Shown in pieces: positions 10,950 through 20,957 of a stretch of DNA of 64,000 nucleotides; position 1 is the stretch's first letter; the number at the start of each line of letters is the position of its first letter. The stretch is from Valencia hispanica (Eukaryota > Chordata > Actinopteri > Cyprinodontiformes > Valenciidae). Made by a program: the position numbers and the translations under genes. The stretch lies in the NCBI GenBank assembly GCA_963556495.2, contig OY747700.1:2592001-2656000 (forward strand), given 5' to 3'. Under the pieces are notes generated by a model, which saw only the letters and a list, made by a program, of their open reading frames with translations, was not told the origin of the DNA and did no database searches.

Positions 10950-11960
10950 GACGGCTGGAGGCCATTGTCCCTAGATGGACTAAGCAGACCACATTTCCCA
11001 GCAATCCTAGCAGTGACCCCCAACACACTCCTATTGGTCCGTGGCCACCAATGGTGACATCAACGATTACATCACGGCCAAAGGGGCTATAAGAAAGTAG
11101 GGGCGGCCATTTCAAAATTGTTCTCCGCAGAGGTTCTTAGCAGAAACTCCTGCCATACAGAGGACATCTCACCGGTGAAGATTCTTTTTTTTTCTGACCC
11201 GCTGGACCGGGAAGAACTCTCATTTCAACGCTTCGAAGTGCCCTTGCGGTCTGTGTGTCTAGTTTGGGCGATATCCGGACTGTTCCAAGACAGTTTGTTA
11301 TGACGTCGACCTGCAGGCCATCCGGCAGATTGTGGTCCTAAAATCCTGTGCAGGTTTCCTAACTCTTCCCTTTCTTGCTGAACTACGGACACATTTCGCT
11401 CTCCTCCTCGTGGACCAGACTTCCCTCAACGCAAAGTAGGACTGAACCAGTTCATTTATGCTAATCTTGTGTCTGGGCGGATAAATGAGAAAATAGAATT
11501 TTTAACAAGTTAGATCTCGTTCATTGTTGGTTTAAATTGTTTTTAAGCGTGGAACCTACTGGCTCATTTAACGTCGCCAAATGAGTCCCCTGGAGTGAGG
11601 GCCGCCTCCCTCTCGGAACAAAACCTGAGCTTTCTGTGTCTCCCTGATCCATTTCATGTTAATTGAGTTTAATTTTCACATATTATTGTTGTCTAAGATC
11701 TGTAGTAGTTAGTTGCATGCTTTAGAATAGATGGGAATTATTGAAGAAATGTTTTGGCTGTAAGGTTGATCTATTTTCTTAATAAATTCCCCTTAGCTTA
11801 AAGAGAAGTGGTCTGTGTTTAAATGGTATATGCACAATTATTGTTCACAAGGGAATTTACACTTTCAAGAAGAGACTGGATGTCTGGTCTTCTATAAAGA
11901 AGTATCTCTAGTTAGAGGTTGGTGCCCCGATTATCTTTAATAAACAAATTAAACTTGAAC
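10950..11960 (+). mobile_element. LTR-like repeat, copy 1 (inverted copy at 39403-40382)
   Basis: Most of this segment recurs as a reverse complement at 39403-40382. Shared blocks include CCTAGCAGTGACCCCCAACACACTCC, GGCCAAAGGGGCTATAAGAAAGT, GACATCTCACCGGTGAAGATTC, CCGCTGG-CCGGGAAG, and AGTTGCATGCTTTAGAATAGATGGG. In this orientation a TATA-like GGCTATAAGA lies near 11085 and an AATAAA near 11780, the layout of a long terminal repeat with promoter and polyadenylation signal. GGTGCCCCGATTATC at 11920-11935 could be the start of a primer-binding region. No gag or pol was seen, so a solo or truncated LTR is likely; this is inference. Confidence 0.5.
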
Positions 11961-13086
11961 TTCATCAATAATTATATTAATTTTAAATTATTGATCATAA
12001 TTATTGATGGTTATGTAAACCAGACAAAACTCGCTCACTCTGTGTCACAACATGTTTATGAAACAAAACATGACATGGTGCCATAAGATCCTTGGGAAAT
12101 TCCTTCAGGTCTTACAACTGGTGCTGACATATATGTTAACACAATAATACAGTTAATGATGTCTGAAAATTCATATTTAAGTCTGATCTGGGCTGGTTTG
12201 CTAAGTTCTATACAATCAGAATGTCCGATTCTTCTCAAGTCTTTCTTTTCCTCAGCATCTTTCTTATGATCTGCCGACGATTTATTACAAAATATTTGAG
12301 GGGTCTCTGATCAAGGCCTGATATTTCGGCAGTTTCAAGAGCTTCAACCCACTGAAAGACTTTTTGCAGTTTTCACATTTCCGAATCAGTTACATTTCTT
12401 TTTCATTTCAGTTCATTTTAACTGAGGATTAGACGTTGATTAACAGATTTCTGGAGGGTGTTGATTTTCTTTAGCCACATCCTCCCTGATTGCATCACAT
12501 TGCATTGCCTGATATACTTAAATCCAACTATTACTATGTTAAATTCAGACAGAACTGCTCACATTTTATCTTTTTAATATAAGAATGATTTAATGTGTTT
12601 GTAATATTGTTGTTTGTTTGTTTAAAAATTAATTTGTAAGATTTCATATCACAGAACAAAATCAGTTAAATGAAACCTCAGTTGAACAATAACCCAACAA
12701 TAGCATTGTTGATTTTACATAAACTAATATTAATAAAAATACATTTTATTATAAGCGCCTTCAAAGACACACAAAGTCAAAACTAATGAAGAAGATGAGG
12801 AAGATGCCCAATGAGTCCATTCATAGCGAGAGAAAACTTCTGAGCAGGTAAAAGGAACAGAAACATTTCTGCTCAGCTGAAGACATGCAGATTTTTGACA
12901 TCACACACTTTAAACACTAGATTGAGCCAAAGAGAGTAGAATCTAAAGGTCAAAGTTTCACTGCAACCATTGAAGACATTTATTCAAGAAAATAATCTTT
13001 AGAAAATCCCAGATCCACAATTTTTGGCACCCTTAATACTTCCTATTAGATCAGTTAAGCGTCTTTTGTTTTAAAAATGTAACTTT
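11961..13086. other. No gene recognised
   Basis: AT-rich sequence with no supported frames or repeats detected by eye. Confidence 0.35.
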
Positions 13087-13566
13087 TTAAAGCTGCAGTC
13101 CGGAGGATATTTTTATGTATTATGTATACGTTTTATAAATCTTTAAAATGATAGTGGGGTTCAATGCTATGATAAAAGGCTAGTGCTCAACAACACCTGT
13201 TATTTTTCTTAATCCCACCTTCCTCCCGTAGACCCCTTTGCATTTCACACTGAGCGCCGAATTTCTTTAGCCAATAGAATTCGAGTTTCCGCATTGTTGT
13301 CTGTCAATCAACTTACATGTGGATCACGCAAACATGTGAACAAGGGGCCGCGCACACAGACCGCTCCGTTTCTTCCCGTTTATAGTCGCCATATTGTGAG
13401 AGAGAATCAGTCATGCAGAAGTTGCTCACCTCCGAAATGTCCATAGCAAAAGGTGGCAGTGCACAACTGGTGCGGTAGGGCTGGAGGGAGGGAGGAAGGG
13501 AAGGGGCCTTGGTACGTCGGATTCAGAAAATCTCTCTCCCTCAAATACTCCGGACTGCACCTTTAA
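13087..13566. mobile_element. MITE with TTAA target duplication and ~20-bp terminal inverted repeats
   Basis: The left end is TTAA (13087-13090) followed by AGCTGCAGTCCGGAGGAT. The right end is ATACTCCGGACTGCACCT followed by TTAA (13563-13566). The termini are inverted repeats matching at about 20 of 22 positions when the TTAA is included. TTAA target sites are typical of piggyBac and Kolobok transposons. The 472-bp interior has no transposase frame, so it would move only with help from another element. A TTTATAGTCGCCATATTGTG block lies in the interior. Confidence 0.75.
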
Positions 13567-13754
13567 GTATTCTTGAATTCTTAAGGTACCCATAACTTCC
13601 TGTTTCAATTGGGAATAAATGCATGTTTGAGAAAACACAAAGGCCTATTTCTCTCAGTCTCTCTTCAAGCTGGGAAAGACAAGAGAACAGTCTCGCTAAG
13701 TCAGAAAAGTGCTGACTTTTGTAAGTCACAAAAATAATCTACTGGCCTAAACGA

Positions 13755-14056
13755 ACTTCCAGAAAACTGCAAAGCGGCTGAAACACTGAGTTCTTTTAAA
13801 TCACAACTAAAAACGTATCTGCCTTTGAGTAATGCTTTTATGTATCATGTTTTGTGTGTGCTTCTTGCTGTTTTTACATTATATGCTTTCTAATGCCTTG
13901 ATGTATCTGTGTATGCTTCTTGCTTTATTGCTGTTTTTACTTTATATGCTTTGTCTGTGTTTCACTGTTATTTTTATTTTACCCCCTAATCTTGTAAAGC
14001 ACCTTGAATCACCTTGTTGTTGAAAGTGTTCTATACAAATAAAATTGCCTTGCCTA
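13755..14056 (+). mobile_element. L2-clade LINE 3' end
   Basis: The segment starts with a diverged C-terminal RT tail. Residues such as T-E-F-F-K-S-Q-L-K-T-Y-L-P can be read near 13786-13825, comparable to the F-K-A-R-L-K-T-F-L-F end of L2 proteins. It then runs through a T-rich 3' UTR to GTAAAGCACCTTGAATCACC...CTATACAAATAAAATTGCCTTGCCT, the characteristic L2-type 3' terminus. The rest of the element is absent (5' truncation). Confidence 0.7.
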
Positions 14057-15176
14057 AAGATGTTCACATCTAGAGTCAGAACAGGAATTGAACTGTGGCT
14101 CTGTCCCGCTCAGCCCTGCCACCCGAGCACAAACGAACCAATAGCATTCAACTACCAGTTTATTAGAAATAAACAGATTCGGACATTCTCGCCGTCTCGC
14201 TCCATTGAAAGCATTATTTGCCTGGGACACTTCTGTGTTTTTTTGGGGCTGTATTTGTGTTTTAAGACACAGAAATAGGTAAACGATGTGCCAGGCGCAC
14301 ATGCAACAGCGATAATCGGGATCCCCAGAGGGTAATCAATGGATTATCCTCTTGAGAAATCGTTTCGGAATTTGACTGCTCTCATTTTACACATCAGGTT
14401 TGCTAAGACTGTTTTTCTGAGTCAACAACAGGAACTAAGGAGGGTGAGGCTTCGTGGGGCCTGAGCCACAGATCCGTTTAAAGTTTAGATGCACTGAAAC
14501 TCTGACAAACATGGCTGGATTTTATTTTATCTGCCCCACACAGTGAGGAAGACGCTATGTGATGCTGTGGGCATGTTTCTCTTTTCCAAAGGTCCCAGGA
14601 ACCATGCTAGAGTGCAGGGCATCATGAACAATTTGAAACACGATGGCATTTCAGATTAAGATCTGAAAATAAGACATCAGCTGGGTCGTTCAGAAATAAT
14701 CTATAATGGATGGCAGACTCGAAATCTGCCTTCTGTGGAAATCTCAGCCCACCCAGACCTAAATCCTGGAGGAGACCTGCAGGCTGAGGTTAAAAAAGGA
14801 GGAGAAATGATCCAGGACGGAGCAACCTGGACAAACAATAAAAGATCATGTTCACTAGGTCTACCAACAACTGTGGAGGACACCGTAGTTTCTTCAACAG
14901 TCAGACTAAAGAAAATCCACCTTTTAATCTTCTGGTATATCAAATTCTGACATAAAATTTCTGATAGTCGGTTTTCCGTCTGTCCACACAGCGTGTTCTG
15001 CTCCGGTTGTCCTGTATGTTTTATATGGACAGTAAACTTTCCAGGCCTTCATGAAACCTGAATTGTTGAGTAACTGACTATTTGGACAGTTTACAGTTCA
15101 CAAAAAGCTTTGCTTCACATGACAGTGAAGCTTTGTTCCCTTTGAGGTCCTTAAAATCTGCAATCTCACTCTTGAA
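14057..15176. other. No gene recognised
   Basis: No supported coding frame. The open frames on both strands at 14701-14950 overlap each other and show no motif. Confidence 0.3.
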
Positions 15177-15434
15177 CTAGTTCAAAAATGATTGGTCCAC
15201 CAATCTTTGCCTTACCTCCATCCACTCCACCTTACGATGGCGGGTGTAAAACTCATCAACCTTCAGTTCCTCTATTCCTTGCAGCTTTACTGACTCACCT
15301 TTCTCCATCTTGTTCACACACATAGATTCCTCCAGCCGTTTTTCCCTCTCTATCTGCTCTTTAATCCAACTACAGATCATAATTTGTCTCTGAACATCCT
15401 GATCTACAGAAACTCCTCCTGTACACCACTGCAT
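15177..15434 (-). other. 85-codon open frame of unknown origin, possibly a LINE relic
   Basis: The frame is rich in charged residues (KEQIEREKRLEES, EELKVDEFY, RKVEWMEVRQRL) and would form a helix. I do not recognise it. Downstream sequence at 15490-15600 (CCTACCGCATACCTCACCACTGTCTCACTACCCTCA, then GAGCTCTTCATACAGGCTTGAGATG) resembles the reverse complement of a fish LINE RT region I have seen elsewhere. A decayed RTE- or I-type LINE is therefore the best guess. A host exon is less likely. Confidence 0.3.
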
Positions 15435-15620
15435 ACAAGAACAAGCTCATAGATGACCCAAATAGAAACCGAACCCCTACCTTGCCCCCAACTGTCAGTC
15501 CTACCGCATACCTCACCACTGTCTCACTACCCTCAGTTTGCTGAGCTCTTCATACAGGCTTGAGATGTGATCTACATTCTCTAGATCAACATACACACTA
15601 CAACTTGATGGCATTTTTTT

Positions 15621-16209
15621 TTTTCTCTCAGCAATCTCAAAGCTAAGTTTTTCTTTTATATAAAAATAAATAAAGAAGGCTCTGAAATTTTGGCAGCATT
15701 TGATACTTTATTACGGATATATTATTTGACATGCAGGACACATATATTCATGGCAAAGACAACCAAAACACACAATATCAAACCTTTATGGTGACTCGTC
15801 TCCTCACATTCCTCCCATTCATTGTCTCTTACCGTGTCAAGATTTGGTTGGTATTTTCATGTCTCAAACCAACAGTGCAATGTCCTTAACAAGAACTTCT
15901 TCTAGGAACATGGCAGCCACCAACCTGCCCCTAATTAGAGGCTTTTACTGTTCATAGTCTTTTTGGGCTACAATTGTAACTTTGGCCTGACAATAATTAC
16001 TGTCGGTCTTAAACTGTGTATGTCCACTCCTGATAGTTGTTCGTAAAGTTCTATGTTTGAGGATTCCTCATCAGTTTCTTCCTCCATAGGTGCACAAAAT
16101 GTTCAGCAACCTATCTCCTCTTTCCTTGCTTCCTCCATCCTTGCTAATGTTGATCCTGTCTCCTTTAGGCAAATGTTGCCCGACTCTTAGTTGTCTTCAA
16201 GGATCTTCT
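15621..16209. other. Downstream (3') flank of the receptor gene
   Basis: The receptor is on the minus strand, so its 3' UTR should lie here. A TTTATTA (reverse-complement TAATAAA) occurs near 15707, which could serve as a polyadenylation signal. No other feature was recognised. Confidence 0.35.
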
Positions 16210-17361
16210 TCACTCTAGTTGCCTCCTGTTTCCCACATCATCTTCTAGAATGTATTTATTCCTCGTCTCTTCTCTCAGCTTCTCCTCTTGCTTTGTATCC
16301 TTTTCTCTGGTCAGCCCTCCCCACATGTTGCTCAGACTTTGATTGGTCGATAGCGCCTTCCTCTTCTTTCTACCTGACAGTTTCCTTATAAGAGACTTTC
16401 TGAAGGTTTGACACATTAGGAAGTAGATTAGGGGGTCGAGGCAGACATTCGTCGCCAGCAGGAAAAGAGTCCCCTCTTTGAGCTGGAAAAGCCAAAAGCG
16501 GGCATCTCTGTTGAAGAGTGACGGGGACATCTGGATCATGGTGTAGGGCACGCGGCAGGCATGGTATGGCACGAAGCAGATGAAGAACACTGCCAGAATG
16601 CAGAAGATGTTGCGGTTGGAGTTGCGGTAGATGTCCCTGCTGTCACGCCGCATGAACCGGTATGTCTTGTACACCTGGTGGGCAATGAAGGTGTAGGAGA
16701 AGGTCACGATAAGGAATGTCCCCCAGAATAGGGACATTTTGATAAAGATTGATACTTGGTGCCACTGTTTACCCAAGGGCGTCTTCAGCTGCATGCAGTT
16801 TGAGAAGTTATGCTTGTTGGCTGGCCAGGTTGTCAGGATGGCGTTGGGAGCAGAGAATAAGATGAGGAGAACCCACGTGAAGACTGCCAGAACTCGGGAA
16901 AAGGTGGTACTCTGCATAGGGTGTATAACAGACACTCTGCTACATTTCGACCTGAAGGAGGAGGTGGAGGTGGAGGAAGGGGCATGTTGGGAAATCTTGA
17001 AGTAGCGCTCAAGGCTGATATAGCCTATGAAGAGCATTCCTACATACATGGATAGGTAGAAGAGCACGGAATTGAAGCGGCAGTTGATCATCCAAAGGTA
17101 GCAGCTGTTGAAGCCCATTTTCTCCGCCACCCTGAAGGGGAAGGAGAGCAACATGAGGAGATCGGCCACCACCATATTCTTCAGGTAGACCACCAGAGCA
17201 GAATCTGCTGGGACTCTGAAGAAGATCCAGGCAGCCATGCTATTTAGCACCACACCCACAACAAAGAGGACGATGTAGAACGAAGGGAGGACCAGCTTGG
17301 TGAAGATAGTGCTCAACTCGGTTTTGTTGTTAGGGAGCTTTGAGCAGTTATAGAGGTCCAT
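16210..17361 (-). CDS. P2Y12/13/14-like class A G protein-coupled receptor
   Basis: Encodes 383 residues from ATG 17359-17361 to the stop at 16210. It is a seven-helix plasma-membrane receptor of the P2Y12/P2Y13/P2Y14/GPR87 branch, whose known members mostly sense nucleotides or nucleotide-sugars and signal through Gi. Visible marks: N-glycosylation sites NCS and NKT in the N-tail; TM2 block LKNMVVADLLMLLSFPFR; ERY (for DRY) after TM3 in SLERYFKIS; ECL2 cysteine in NFSNCMQLKTPLGKQWH; TM6 block FFICFVPYHACRVPYT; TM7 block NVCLDPLIYF (DPxIY for NPxxY). Intracellular loop 2 is long and serine-rich (APSSTSTSSFRSKCSR). An in-frame ATG 12 codons upstream exists, but TTTTATTTCAG|GT sits directly before the chosen ATG, so the coding exon most likely begins there. 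The frame is open throughout and the gene looks functional. P2Y13 or P2Y14 is the nearest guess. Confidence 0.9.
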   Translation of the reverse strand: MDLYNCSKLPNNKTELSTIFTKLVLPSFYIVLFVVGVVLNSMAAWIFFRVPADSALVVYLKNMVVADLLMLLSFPFRVAEKMGFNSCYLWMINCRFNSVLFYLSMYVGMLFIGYISLERYFKISQHAPSSTSTSSFRSKCSRVSVIHPMQSTTFSRVLAVFTWVLLILFSAPNAILTTWPANKHNFSNCMQLKTPLGKQWHQVSIFIKMSLFWGTFLIVTFSYTFIAHQVYKTYRFMRRDSRDIYRNSNRNIFCILAVFFICFVPYHACRVPYTMIQMSPSLFNRDARFWLFQLKEGTLFLLATNVCLDPLIYFLMCQTFRKSLIRKLSGRKKRKALSTNQSLSNMWGGLTREKDTKQEEKLREETRNKYILEDDVGNRRQLE

Positions 17362-17374
17362 ACCTGAAATAAAA
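17362..17374 (-). promoter_or_regulatory. Splice acceptor before the receptor start codon
   Basis: The minus strand reads GATTTTATTTCAG then GT and the ATG. A pyrimidine-rich tract followed by CAG fits an intron 3' end, implying an upstream non-coding 5' exon. Single-exon coding with an intron in the 5' UTR is the usual layout of this receptor family. Confidence 0.65.
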
Positions 17375-17894
17375 TCAACAAGACATGATATGGACATGTT
17401 TTAATACATCAGAACTGTTTTTATACAAAAGTGAAAAACCTAAAAGGATTTGAAGGTTTAGACTTACTCAGATACATTTTTAAAAGATTTTGATATGAAA
17501 TCAAACTGCCAAGCTGAAGACCTCTGATAACAGCACTGGTTAGGATGTTGCTCCTTTAACTCTGGTTTTGTGCTTCAGGTCTGGTGTGTATTAATTTGAA
17601 AAGGACAAACATATTTTAAAGGTTATTCGATTTAGGAATAGAACTCAGTCACCCACTAAAAGTTTCAGAGGAGAAGAAAAACTTATATCTGCTTCTTCTG
17701 CCTCTTTGACTCTCGCCCAGTTCTGACTGTGTATTCAAAATCAGATTATGGCCCGGACTCATTTTATTTGGAAGTTTGAATGCAGGGCAAAGAAAACTCA
17801 GCTCCAAATTAAAGTAGTGTTTGCTGTGCTGGCTGCTGGGAGACCAGCAGTATTGAGGTTTTGAGGAAGTGGTTATATGTGTCAGACCGATGAA
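17375..17894. other. Probable 5' UTR intron of the receptor
   Basis: No coding frame or repeat was recognised. The upstream non-coding exon was not found; it may lie here or beyond the LINE copy. Confidence 0.3.
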
Positions 17895-18113
17895 ACAATT
17901 TCAATTCAATTCAAAATACTTTATTGATCCCAGAGGGAAATTAAGTGTTGTTGTAGCTCATATAATTAATTAATTCTTTAAGGAGTTGTTGTAGATCCTG
18001 ATGGCTGTGGGCAGGAAGGATTTCCTGTAGCGGTCTGTATTCCAGCAAAACTGAAGAAGCCTCAAACTGAAGACACTCAGGATTCTCAGGGTTGTCCATA
18101 ATTCTTTTGGATT

Positions 18114-19106
18114 TTATGAAGAATCCTTCTTTGCATCATCTCCAGATGTTCCACAGTCGTCCCCAGAACAGAACCAGCCTTCTTTATCAGGTTGTTTAGC
18201 CTTTTTAAGTCTCTGGCTCTGATGCTGGATGGCTGAAGAGATTACACTCTCCACAACAGACTTGTAGAAGATTTGCAGCATCTTGCTGCAAACCTTGAAG
18301 GACCTAAGCTTCCTCAAGAAGTACAGTCTGCACTGTCCTTTCTTATAGATGGTTTCACTGTTCCTTCTCCAGTCCAGTCTGTTGTCCAGGTGAACTCCGA
18401 GGTATTTATACTCCTCAACCACCTCCACTTCTTCTACCATGATAAAAATAGTGTTTGACTTATCCCTGTTTCTTCTGAAATCTACAATCATCTCCTTTAT
18501 TTTATTCACATTCAAAGTAAGATGATTGTTTCCACACCATGTCACAAAGCGGTCCACCAGCTCTCTGTATTCAGCTTCTTGTCCATCTCTGATACACCCG
18601 ACAATTGCAGAGTCATCTGAGTATTGCTGCAGATGACAGGTCTATGATTTGTACTGGAAGTCTGAGGTGTACAAAATGAAAAGGAATGGTGAGAGTACGG
18701 TCCCCTGTGGTGCTCCTGTGCTGCTGATCACCTGGTTTGACACAACATTTTTCAGTTTCACAAACTGTGGTCTGTTTATCAGGTAGTCATTGATCCAGGC
18801 GATTGTTGAGGGCTCCACCTGGGTCTTCAGAAGTTTCTGACGAAGCAAATCAGGCTGAAATGTGTTAAATGCACTGGTAAAATTAAAGAACATGATCCTC
18901 ACAGTGCTGCCTGCTTTGTCCAGATGACAGTGGGTTGGTTGAAGCAGGTGTATGATGGCATCTTCAACTCCAACTCCACAGCGATAAGCAAACTGCAGTG
19001 GGTCTTGATATGTTCTTGTTTGCTTATTCAGGTGGGCCAACAGGAGTCTCTCGAGGACCTTCATGATGTGGGATGTCAGGGCAACGGGTCTATAGTCATT
19101 GATCAC
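18114..19106 (-). pseudogene. LINE reverse-transcriptase domain (copy 1, broken)
   Basis: RT landmarks in order: NDYRPVALTSHIMKVLERLL (18642-19106 frame), motif A-like FFNFTSAFNTFQPDLL, motif B TGAPQGTVLSPFLFILYTSDF, then after a frame break near 18640 the C-terminal part with NVNKIKEMIVDFRRNRDKS and YKYLGVHLDNRLDWRRN (18114-18557). The catalytic YSDD motif falls at the frame break. The element cannot make an active enzyme. Confidence 0.75.
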
Positions 19107-19584
19107 TGATGGGTGGGATGTCTGTTTGGCTGGGAACAGGAGAGGATGATGCTGAGCTATTTCTTTTACAATCCTTCCTGTCCTTAAAGCCTGTGATCTT
19201 TTTCATTCCTGACCAGACATCTCTGATATTGTTCCTCTGTAGTTTGTTCTCCAGCTTCTTCCTGTATGCCTCTTTGCTGTCTTTGATCTTGACCTTAAGT
19301 TGCTTCTGTATACTCCTCAGTAATTCCATGTCTCCCTCCATGAAGACTCTTTTTTTCTTGTTTAGCATTTCCTTCAGGTAACTGGTGATCTAGGGTTTGT
19401 TGTTTGGGAAGCATCTCACTGTTCTGGTGGGGATGATGTTGTCAACACAGAAGTTTAAATAGTCAGTCACACACTCAGTCGTGTCATTAATGTCCTCTCC
19501 ATGTGCTTGGCAAAGAGTCATCCAGTCTGTGTTCGCAAAACAACCCTGCAGGGCTTCTTCAGCTTCCTGTGACCATTTTCTCAC
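19096..19584 (-). pseudogene. LINE linker region between endonuclease and RT (copy 1)
   Basis: Two short frames (19390-19584 and 19096-19368) correspond to the region between endonuclease and RT, with the lysine-rich helix MLNKKKRVF...QKQLKVKIKDSKEAYRKKLE. The second runs into the deletion relative to copy 2 around 19110-19125. The deleted part includes the segment holding the NKAAGPDG block in copy 2. Confidence 0.6.
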
Positions 19585-19706
19585 AGTTTACTTTGTCACA
19601 TGTTGCCTCTAACCTCTAACAAGTGGCTTACATTCTGAACAGAGAAAAATAAGACTGTGATCCGATTGTCCCAGAAGAGGTCTTGGTTTAGACATGTATG
19701 CATCCT

Positions 19707-20363
19707 TTACATTTGCATAAAACAAATCCAAGGTCTTGTTTTTTCTTGTGGAGCAGCTGCCAAACTGTTAAAATGTTGGAAGTGTAGACTAGAGCGAGGC
19801 ATGATTAAAATGAACAGATATTGCCACAAATGCATTTGGGTGCTGTGTCTGTAGCTTAGCAACAACGGAACTGATGACATCACATGCATTGTCGGCAACA
19901 GCTGAAGGTGGAATGTAAACAACTGCCAAAATAATACTGGTGAACTCTCTTGGTAAATAATATTGAGGAAACTTACTGCCAAGAGTTTGATATTTGGGCT
20001 GCAGAGACAACACTTCACAGTAACATGTCCTGGATGACACTGTCGGTTGTTGACAAGTACTGCTACTCCGCCTCCTTTACTTTTTCTGCTCGTCTTCAGA
20101 TCTCTGTCTGCTCGTACAGTCACGAAGCCTGGCAGAGAGACGTTGGAGGCAGGGATATGATCCTGCAGCCACGTCTCAGTAAAACACATAACACTGCATT
20201 CCCGATACTCTGGCTGAGTCCTTGTAAGGGCTTGAAGGTCATGCAACTTGTTAGCCAGTGATCTCACGTTGCCCATTATGATCGATGGAAGAGATGGCTT
20301 AAACTTCCTCCTTCTCTGTCTCCTTTTTGCTCCTGCTCTGAATCCACGTCTCCTCCTTATCAA
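19707..20363 (-). pseudogene. LINE apurinic-type endonuclease domain (copy 1, broken)
   Basis: Exonuclease-endonuclease-phosphatase fold of the LINE protein, which nicks target DNA before reverse transcription. Visible: basic N-terminal stretch RRRRGFRAGAKRRQRRRKF, the Asn block MGNVRSLANKL, the Glu block VMCFTETWLQDH, and the GGGVAVLVNNR strand. A frameshift near 19980 moves the continuation (VVYIPPSAV block) to the frame at 19789-20040, and the catalytic GDFNH motif is altered to SVHFNHA. Not active. Confidence 0.75.
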
Positions 20364-20471
20364 CTCATCAGGGATTTGTGGCTTCAGTTCAGGTATTATT
20401 TCAGCTTTTGCGATATTAATCAGCTACTCCTGGCTGTAAACCACATTGTTGCGATGGTTACGAATCATAAC

Positions 20472-20761
20472 CAGGAGCAGGGCGGCTGTAGCTCAGTGGT
20501 AGAGTTGTCAACCCAGAAATTGTGGGTTCGATTCCAGCTTCCACATGTCATTGTGTCCTTGGGCAAGACAGTTCACCTACCTTGCCTACTGGTGTCGGCC
20601 AGAAGTGCCGATGGCGCGATATGGCAGCCTTGCTTCTGTCAGTCTGTGGCTATAATCATAGCTTGCTTCCACCAGTGTGTGAATGTGAGAGTGAATGAAT
20701 AATGGAGTTGTAAAGTGCTTTGAGAGTCTTGAAAAGCGCTATATAAATGCAAGCCATTATT
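20472..20761 (+). mobile_element. tRNA-derived SINE with A and B boxes
   Basis: Polymerase III promoter boxes are visible: A box TAGCTCAGTGG at 20489-20499 and B box GGTTCGATTCC at 20525-20535. The body contains TCCTTGGGCAAGACAGTTCACC and the 3' part GTGAATGAATAATGGAGTTGTAAAGTGCTTTGAG...GCGCTATATAAATGCAAGCCATTATT, a tail likely shared with a LINE that mobilises it. ATAAC flanks both sides (20467-20471 and 20762-20766), and copy 2 of the host LINE shows the uninterrupted site. It is not a functional tRNA. Confidence 0.8.
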
Positions 20762-20957
20762 ATAACAAGTTGTCAAAAAGTGAAACATTTACAGCAAAAA
20801 TCCTTCCAGCTTCACAGCACTGAAAAACTAATGAGTATACAGGTAAAAAAATGCAATCTTCCTCAAGAAAACAGAGGAACCAATATACAAAAGACCAAAA
20901 TTAATATGTAGCCAACATGCAACACCCAGAGCAGCGCAATTCTAGAATAAACTATAA

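Larger units (their letters stand above)
17895..20950 (-). mobile_element. Rex1/CR1-like LINE, copy 1 (decayed, near full length)
   Basis: The 3' end at 17895-17945 reads, on the minus strand, CCCTCTGGGATCAATAAAGTATTTTGAATTGAATTGAA, a terminal structure with short tail repeats. The 5' side aligns with copy 2 (57298-60525) up to about 20945. Endonuclease and RT domains are present in the order expected for a Jockey-superfamily LINE, but the frame is broken many times. Compared with copy 2 there is a deletion of about 360 bp near 19110-19125, a roughly 30-bp loss near 18075 and loss of the TACCCCAACAG block near 18228. A SINE lies in the 5' part. Confidence 0.8.

Noticed and set aside
10829..11115. 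Minus-strand frames as one RT gene
   Set aside because: Only the YADDMVI end is RT-like; the rest overlaps the LTR-like repeat, so only the short scrap is annotated.
13426..13638. 70-codon minus-strand frame
   Set aside because: Lies across the edge of the TTAA MITE and has no motif.
20472..20560. Possible tRNA gene (A and B boxes present)
   Set aside because: The sequence continues as a SINE body with a tail and is flanked by ATAAC, and no proper cloverleaf with an acceptor stem was seen.
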